Of a stretch of 64,000 nt of DNA, positions 59,001 through 64,000 are shown one piece after another. The stretch's first letter is position 1, and every line of letters begins with the position of its first letter. Under the pieces are notes generated by a model. The model was not told the origin of the DNA. It made no database searches and was given only the letters and a program-made list of their open reading frames with translations. Where the stretch lies: positions 11,709,699 through 11,773,698 of the forward strand of contig NC_049985.1 in the NCBI RefSeq assembly GCF_000003815.2. The letters run 5' to 3'. The DNA is from Branchiostoma floridae (lineage: Eukaryota > Chordata > Leptocardii > Amphioxiformes > Branchiostomatidae). The position numbers and the translations under genes were made by a program.

Positions 59001-61247
59001 TCCTGTTCAATGCTACTTTCCTGTCTGGTACTGGCTGTGTACGTCTTGTTCCCGTAGACGTCATCTCGCAAACCCTGGGCAACAAATCCAGACGGCTGTG
59101 CCTTCACGGCAAAGCCTCCTGTGGCTGTCAAAGCAGCAATGTCTTTGAATTAGCATGGAAGTACACCTGTATTGGCATAGCTAAAACTAAATTAGTTCAA
59201 AAGAAAAGTTATCATTTTGAATTCAACATCACGAATCACATATATTACAGACAAAAAGGGGGTGAGCACTCGTTACCTGTAATTGGCCCTGAGGTAAGAA
59301 TTTGCGATAAACTTTGCACAATTGAATTGAAGAAAAGAAACAGGATTGTTGTTTGTGATAAGAAAGTGAGAACATACCATACTGACAGTTCTGTCCAGTC
59401 CATCCAGGCGAGCAGGTACATTTGTATCCGCCATCTTTGTTCACACAGCGTCCATGTTCACAGGGGTTCCTGGCACACTCATTCATATCTGTGTGGTCAA
59501 ACATTCCTGTCATGGAACAGCATATCAACTAATTATCGGCTCAGTTTTTCAGCTCACAGAGAGGACGCTATTACTTACAACACAATACAAAAAGGAAACA
59601 GCATCATCTTTAGTTAGAGGAAAGAGGTGACCCACCTTGCTTGCAGTTCTGTCCAGTCCCTCCAGGCGAGCAGGTAGAGCCTTCATCTTTGTTCACACAG
59701 CGTCCATGTCCACATCCATCAATGTCTGTATAATGAGGAAAATAATTATAGTCTCAAATAGTCCCATGCAAAGCAATAGCATTTGAAATGTTATACACAT
59801 AAATGTCTATATCTGCTTTTTGAAAAGCAGCTAACAGGTAATTTGAGCAAGAAAGATAACCAGACCAGACAAAGTATTCTTAATTGTGATGCTTTAAGAA
59901 AGGTACTTACCTTCTGTAAAGTTTGGTCTAGTCCATCCAGGGAAACAATCGCAGCCATAACCAGAATCATGGTTCACACAAGTCCCATGTTGACATGGTT
60001 TTGTGATACAACCATTTATGTCTATGTTGGAGGAACGTATCAAAATGACTTATCTGATGAAGAATTTCAATAACTCGTTAACGTTATATGTATCTGAATA
60101 TAGTACTCACCGCAAAATTTTCTTCTTTATTTTGGCTTATTCATAGAAACTGTCTGTAAGACCTTGTCTGACTTAGCCTGGGTACCATCCGGTTAATAAC
60201 TCGCTCCTATGTTAGCTTCTTCTATATTTATGTAACGTTATGTATCATAAACGACGAGCTGTTATCCGGGTGGTACCCAGGCTATGTCTGACTGTAGATT
60301 CAAGGACATTGCAGAGGATCAAGTTCAAGTTATGCTGACACATGGGTCCTACGCATCTACACAATGTATTAACATTGTTTACCCGTGGTTGATAGGTATG
60401 TGCTCATTGTTGGTAAGGCCATGGTGTTCACAGTGGCGACAGTTGAGCTATTTGACATCGGGAGAGTCGTCATCAGTAGAGGACCTGCCCCCATCAGGGC
60501 GTCCTGCTGATACATTGGGTCATGTGGTGCCTACCACGGGTCAACAAAGTTTGAGTTTATTTCGATATCCTTATGGGGCTAATCCTGTAAAGGTTAAGTC
60601 AGAAGCAAACTAAGATACGAAATGTACATACATTTACACCGATATGTACAGGTGTCAGAGAATGACAATGCACACAAAAAATACGAGAAAAATAAAAAGT
60701 CATTCAACTTTTACGATATCAATCATTTGCCGGTGAACTATTAACCATTGGATACGGTCTCTACACCAGTAGGTAGTCGATTCCAGAGCTTTACAGATCT
60801 AGGCACAATCGTCCTCTTTCCATTCTTACTTTTGGGTTTGGGTAATAAAAATTGTACAATAACAGTCTTGTTACATGCCATCGCGTTCGTGCATTGAAAC
60901 GTTGTATTTGTTGGTGTCCCTCGATTCGCCTGTAGCAACAATTCTAAACAGTAGTTTCAAAGTACGTAAACTTGGTTTTATATTTTACCAGTATGTAGCC
61001 TAAATCCACCATGTCAATTTGGAAAGTTACATTTAGATATCACTATTGTTGTCTGATATATGGGAAGTTCATAATCAATCAAAGAAGACGGTAATACTTT
61101 GGCCCACCTTGCCTCCAGGTAAGAGATGAGTTGCCAGGACCACAGTAATGACAACTGTGACTACCACAAGGAGACCACAACCGGTACCCAGCGCTAGCCA
61201 GAAGACTCTGTTAGATGTCAACTTTTGCCACATGTCCCAGACGCGCT
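51883..61247 (-). CDS. Type II membrane lectin: TM, EGFs, FTP, F5/8C, EGFs, CTLD (5' partial)
   Basis: Eighteen exons in consistent phase, about 912 residues. From the N-terminal side: TM 61113-61247; EGFs 59911-60021, 59636-59725, 59378-59488; linker 58999-59124; EGFs 58599-58709, 58340-58450, 58081-58191; FTP 57295-57502 and 56239-56474; F5/8C 54933-55412; EGFs 54293-54403, 53987-54097, 53662-53772, 53363-53479; CTLD 52921-53091, 52407-52585, 51883-51993. Nearly all module borders are phase 1, the classic exon-shuffling phase. With a single TM segment near the N-terminus and all extracellular modules after it, the topology is type II, with the C-type lectin outermost. The cytoplasmic exon and start codon lie upstream and were not identified. 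Likely role: binding fucose- or mannose-bearing glycans at the cell surface, in adhesion or innate recognition (inference). Confidence 0.85.
53363..54403 (-). CDS. Second EGF cluster, four repeats
   Basis: Four phase-1 exons (54293-54403, 53987-54097, 53662-53772, 53363-53479), each one EGF module of 37-39 residues. Three share the core [13 protein letters not shown] and WTGQNC; the last ([17 protein letters not shown]) is divergent. DIN(E/A)C and DTDEC starts are of the calcium-binding type, though the Asp/Asn in the later consensus position is replaced by the KDGGYKC sequence. Confidence 0.9.
54933..55412 (-). CDS. F5/8 type C (discoidin) domain exon
   Basis: One 480-base exon encodes a full domain: [46 protein letters not shown], then [20 protein letters not shown]. 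This is the discoidin jellyroll pattern of ALDGD..TYW, IxFDL, and Y.RF.I...... at the end. A short Cys-containing lead ([11 protein letters not shown]) precedes it. Such domains bind lipids or glycans. Confidence 0.88.
55677..55768. repeat. (ATATC)n-type simple repeat
   Basis: About 18 TCATA/ATATC pentamer units with minor variants, in the intron between the FTP and F5/8C exons. Confidence 0.92.
56239..57502 (-). CDS. Fucolectin (FTP) domain exons
   Basis: Two exons (57502-57295, 56474-56239) encode [78 protein letters not shown], and a final [10 protein letters not shown] with [10 protein letters not shown]. This matches the eel fucolectin/tachylectin-4/pentraxin-1 family. The His and the RxD-type Arg residues plus the CC pair of the fucose and calcium sites appear present (HYHHGS, NRQDCC). 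It probably binds terminal fucose. Confidence 0.92.
57775..57870. mobile_element. Fragment of the GGCCATGTTGATTTGATT element family
   Basis: GGCCATGTTGACTTGATTTT, then GTATGACATCCTCTGGGGAC and GATGCGAGCGTGG. Same terminal sequence as 7328-7793 and 395-452; only one arm is recognisable. It sits in a lectin-gene intron. Confidence 0.5.
58081..58709 (-). CDS. First EGF cluster, downstream three repeats
   Basis: Three EGF exons (58599-58709, 58340-58450, 58081-58191) with [15 protein letters not shown] and WTGxNC. The first begins [10 protein letters not shown] and lacks the acidic N-terminal residue of the others. The exon-plus-intron units starting at 58081 and 58340 are both 259 bp and nearly identical, including intron sequence, so this part arose by recent tandem duplication. 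Confidence 0.9.
58999..59124 (-). CDS. Possible linker exon between EGF repeats
   Basis: Forty-two codons ([20 protein letters not shown] and onward to QESSIEQD), open throughout, with an acceptor (GACAG|CC) and donor (G|GTGAGC), both phase 1 like the neighbouring EGF exons. It has no cysteine and no known motif, with one NKT glycosylation sequon. It could be a real spacer exon, an alternative exon or a chance match. Confidence 0.45.
59378..60021 (-). CDS. First EGF cluster, upstream three repeats (two degenerate)
   Basis: Exons 59911-60021, 59636-59725 and 59378-59488. The first reads [15 protein letters not shown] and ends WTRPNFTE: the sixth cysteine is Phe. The second is only 30 codons ([19 protein letters not shown] and then GGTGQNC), has four of six cysteines and a Trp-to-Gly change. 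The third ([15 protein letters not shown]) is complete. All keep phase-1 borders, so the frame is open through the degenerate modules. Confidence 0.8.
60174..60284. mobile_element. 111-bp MITE with 9-bp target duplication
   Basis: Inverted ends TAGCCTGGGTACCATCCGG and CCGGGTGGTACCCAGGCTA (one mismatch), flanked by the 9-bp direct repeat TGTCTGACT (60165-60173 and 60285-60293). It lies in the intron after the TM exon. Confidence 0.8.
60740..60941 (-). mobile_element. LINE reverse-transcriptase C-terminal fragment
   Basis: The minus strand reads [20 protein letters not shown]. This resembles the (R)xxxxWNxLPxxV tail common to CR1/L2/Rex-type retrotransposon proteins. Truncated; in the intron between the TM exon and the first EGF exon. 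Confidence 0.6.
61113..61247 (-). CDS. Transmembrane exon of the lectin gene
   Basis: Encodes [15 protein letters not shown], then the hydrophobic [20 protein letters not shown] and LATHLLPGG. The basic residues before and the EGF modules after the hydrophobic span indicate type II orientation. The first two bases complete a codon from an unidentified upstream exon. A GT donor at 61107 would end in phase 0, while the next EGF exon needs phase 1. A GC donor after 61113 (GAG|GCAAGG) gives the right phase. Confidence 0.7.
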
Positions 61248-61424
61248 CTGAGATGGAAGGAATTTGATTGACATTTATTCACCAGCTATGTGGCCTGATA
61301 ATTAAAATATGTCACATAATGCCTAGGAGATACATTGTACAAGCTTTGCAATAATAGTTCCAGATGAAATTAACGTTCTACGACCTCATGCCGCGTAATG
61401 TTAACCTTTTGAGTGATGCAACGT

Positions 61425-63310
61425 AAATGTTTCTCATTGATTATGCAAATAAGGCGTGTTTCCAAAGAAAGCAGCTAGGGGGCCAGACTTTGTCACCTCT
61501 TTGTAGGCACAAGAGCTATCTGCCACCAAAAAAGTCCATTCCTTTGATAAGCGCTAAGCCAAGATCTAACCACACACTAAGCTCATATCAATCCATTGAT
61601 AGCATCTTGAGTTAGGCAGCCAAACCACCAACACTAGTACGGCAAACGGTAACAAAAACATAACCACCTTGGCAAAGTAACGTTTTGCAAAGTACACCTC
61701 AGGAACTTTTTATTTCTGTTCAAGCTGTGGCATTGACATGCATGTAAAATATGGTCCCAGTTTTCAGAAAGCACTTGTGACTACAGCTAGACTAGATTAT
61801 ATTTCGACGGACAATAGTTAATGTTTGCCCTCCCACTCTGTTTAACAAGCCCGTCAAAAAAGAGATTCTAACTTTTCATCACAGAGCGTCGCCTGCAATG
61901 TAACGACCAAAATTTGTTGAGTTTTATATATTCATAAAAGGCTTCATATACATTACACTCAAGCCTGAAAATGTGAGTTGTAACGTTACTTCTTGTTTCT
62001 GGGTGGCGGCATTGGACGCCCTTCCTAATGCAGATAAATAAATTTAAATAAGATAAACTACGCAGCGTCATTATACTAGTACGCGCACTGTTTGCCTCTG
62101 TTTACCACACCTTCGTCATTCGGAGGCCTTTTTTAAATGATACGCATATTGCGGTACATCTCATGCCAAAATAGTCGAGAAAATTTGACCCCCCAAAAAA
62201 CGACTGATTCTCCAGTAGTCCCAATCCTCAACATTGACCACACTCTTGTAAATCCACTTAGGGGAACACATGAAAAATACATTCATGAGGACAAATGAAA
62301 AATCAACCATTGGTTAACCGTTTATGGTCCATACATATACTTCCAGAAGAACGATGTCGAACGGTAAGCAACTCTGCTTCCAAATCATATCCAGGCAACA
62401 ACAGCCTTTCATAGGCCGAGACTATCTAACCACACAGTAAATTTCAATGAATCCAGCCATTCATAGCTTCCTGAGTTATGCAGCTAAACTGCTACCAACA
62501 CTGCTACAAACGCTAAGAAAAACATGACCTCCCTGGCGAAGTAACGATACATATCTACAAGTGTTGCAAAATATGCATGGGGAACATTATTTTAAAGTTT
62601 CTGACGTTTTGTGGATCACTGACTTCAAATGCTTGCAATTGCCTTTCTGTAATAAGTAAAACATTAACATAAAATATGGTCTCAGTCTCCAGGAAGCACA
62701 TATGACTATACTAGACGTCTGACTAGAACATATTTCGACTGACAATAGCTAATGTTTGCCCTCCCACTCCGTTTAACAAGCCCGTCAAATTAGTTGATGG
62801 AAAAAGCGATCTGAGAAATTCATCACACTGATTCTAGCACACAAGGCTTGCGTAACGCTTAATTAGTTCTCAGCCTCACCCAAACTCCAGGGGCACAACT
62901 CAAATCTAAGGGCATAGTTATTAAGTATGAAACCATTAATGCACGCCGACCAAAACTCAACCAGTTCTGATCATCTGTGACGTTGTAGGTGATAAAGACG
63001 AAAAACATTGGCAACTTAGCTGCGATCCGAGGTGTCTTGGTCAACTTTAGGGCTCTTCTTGGTCTACTTACAGTCATCCGCCCACTTCTTTACGGTTAAA
63101 ATATGGAGAGATTCCGCATCAAGCATTTTGACAATGTCGTTGTAGATATATTCGAAAGGGTGTCGCCTGCAATGAAACGACTACAGCCTTTTGAGATTTG
63201 GATATTCTTAAAAATGCTTCATACTTAATATGCAAGCCCAGAGGCGTAAGCTGTGATTCAGGGTGGATGCATTGAACGCCCGTTGTACAGATAACTATAA
63301 CTGAAATAAG
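61425..63310. repeat. Duplicated repeat-derived block
   Basis: Positions about 61560-62090 are duplicated at about 62440-62800 and 63150-63310. Shared words include AATGTTTGCCCTCCCACTC, GTTTAACAAGCCCGTCAAA and GTCGCCTGCAATG. The second copy is interrupted by about 350 bp (62800-63150). The left part belongs to the repeat family seen inside the 46441-48222 element (GCTAGGGGGCC, CACAAGAGCTATCT). No supported exon was found, though the missing 5' exon of the lectin gene should lie here or further upstream. Confidence 0.5.
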
Positions 63311-64000
63311 ATAAAACTAGAGTTCCACGAAACACATACCTTCGCCAGACAATCAAGGGTTGTTATGGAGAATGCCTTTATCAATGACTTAAAGGTTTTA
63401 TAGCTTCTCAAGTTATGTTATCCGCACTCACACACACTCACACAGAGCCCGCTGCAGTACCGACGAAAGATAAAGAGCGAACCATTTTCAAACTCAACCT
63501 TTGTTTCTGCGACCGCTACTCAATACCAAGTATCATGAAGATCCATCAATCAGTTCTCCAGTTATACTGCTGACCTACATAAAGACTCACCTAACACTAT
63601 GGCTTAAGCCTTAACCAAAAGTTTAATCTTCTTGGCGAAGGTAATGAAAAGGCCACAAACCACCAAGCTTCCACTTTTCCCTGCCACATAAGCATCACCA
63701 AAATAAGGGGGAAAACACCCCTTCACATCAAAATGGAGAAACCCCTTCCCATAGTGCACAAACAAACAACATGGCGCTTGCAAAGTGAGAACTAATAAAC
63801 AATGTGTTAGCAACAATAACATCTATGTTTTGCTGACACAAATATGTCATGACCTCCACAAGCCTGGAGCACAGATGTAGTTACCGACACTGAGCACTGA
63901 TTGTCCAGAAAAGAGGTCGATTGAAGGATTTACACATTCTTCTAATTATCATGTAAATTAAGCCCCGATTTGCATACAATACATTTCAGGATTTTAATCA
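63311..64000. other. Intergenic or upstream sequence, nothing recognised
   Basis: No domain, RNA or clear splice-delimited exon. Minus-strand open frames are short and match nothing known. Confidence 0.45.

Noticed and set aside
63061-63090. ATG ACT followed by a perfect GTAAGT donor on the minus strand, as the missing first exon of the lectin gene
   Set aside because: It ends in phase 0, while the transmembrane exon needs a phase 1 donor, and it would encode only two residues.

Overview
The window looks like a piece of an invertebrate deuterostome genome, most likely amphioxus (Branchiostoma). The genes are intron-rich with GT-AG junctions. The formin is clearly of the INF2 type, one locus encodes an EGF/fucolectin/discoidin/C-type-lectin mosaic, and short inverted-repeat transposons are dense throughout. 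The species call is an inference. A run of 100 Ns at 2749-2848 is an assembly gap.

Layout. (1) 1.8-16.5 kb: a tandem pair of five-exon nucleoside diphosphate kinase (NME) genes on +, copy A (about 3.9-7.2 kb) and copy B (14.3-16.5 kb). Conserved blocks lie upstream of each. A three-exon RecQ-like helicase gene sits between them on - (8.8-11.4 kb). Each NME copy has an upstream open segment ending at a GTAAG donor. It splices in frame to a conserved TTCAG acceptor at the start of the kinase exon, which suggests an N-terminal leader of mitochondrial type. In copy A that leader exon is split by a long-terminal-inverted-repeat transposon. Copy B supplies the empty site, and the target duplication is a perfect 8 bp.

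(2) 16.5-20.9 kb: intergenic and 3' UTR sequence with one inverted-repeat element.

(3) 20.9-45.3 kb: an inverted formin 2 (INF2) gene on -. I resolved 21 coding exons with consistent phase, about 2300 residues in total: DID, FH1, FH2 and a WH2/DAD-like motif. These are followed by an unusually long tail made of a tandemly duplicated exon pair, a 2.3-kb exon with four LPPLPDY repeats, and a short last exon ending CKQQ.

(4) 45.3-51.9 kb: repeat-rich intergenic sequence (a mariner-like palindromic element, a 1.8-kb inverted-repeat element, a minisatellite, AT-rich low complexity).

(5) 51.9-61.2 kb: a - strand gene for a predicted type II membrane lectin: transmembrane segment, EGF repeats, fucolectin (FTP) domain, F5/8 type C domain, four more EGF repeats, then a C-type lectin domain with EPN and WND motifs. 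Its cytoplasmic N-terminus was not found. (6) 61.3-64 kb: duplicated repeat-derived sequence with no recognisable gene.

The genes do not form a pathway. The main interest is the NME leader exon and its transposon split, the altered nucleotide-binding motifs of the RecQ-like protein, the expanded INF2 tail, and the composite lectin.
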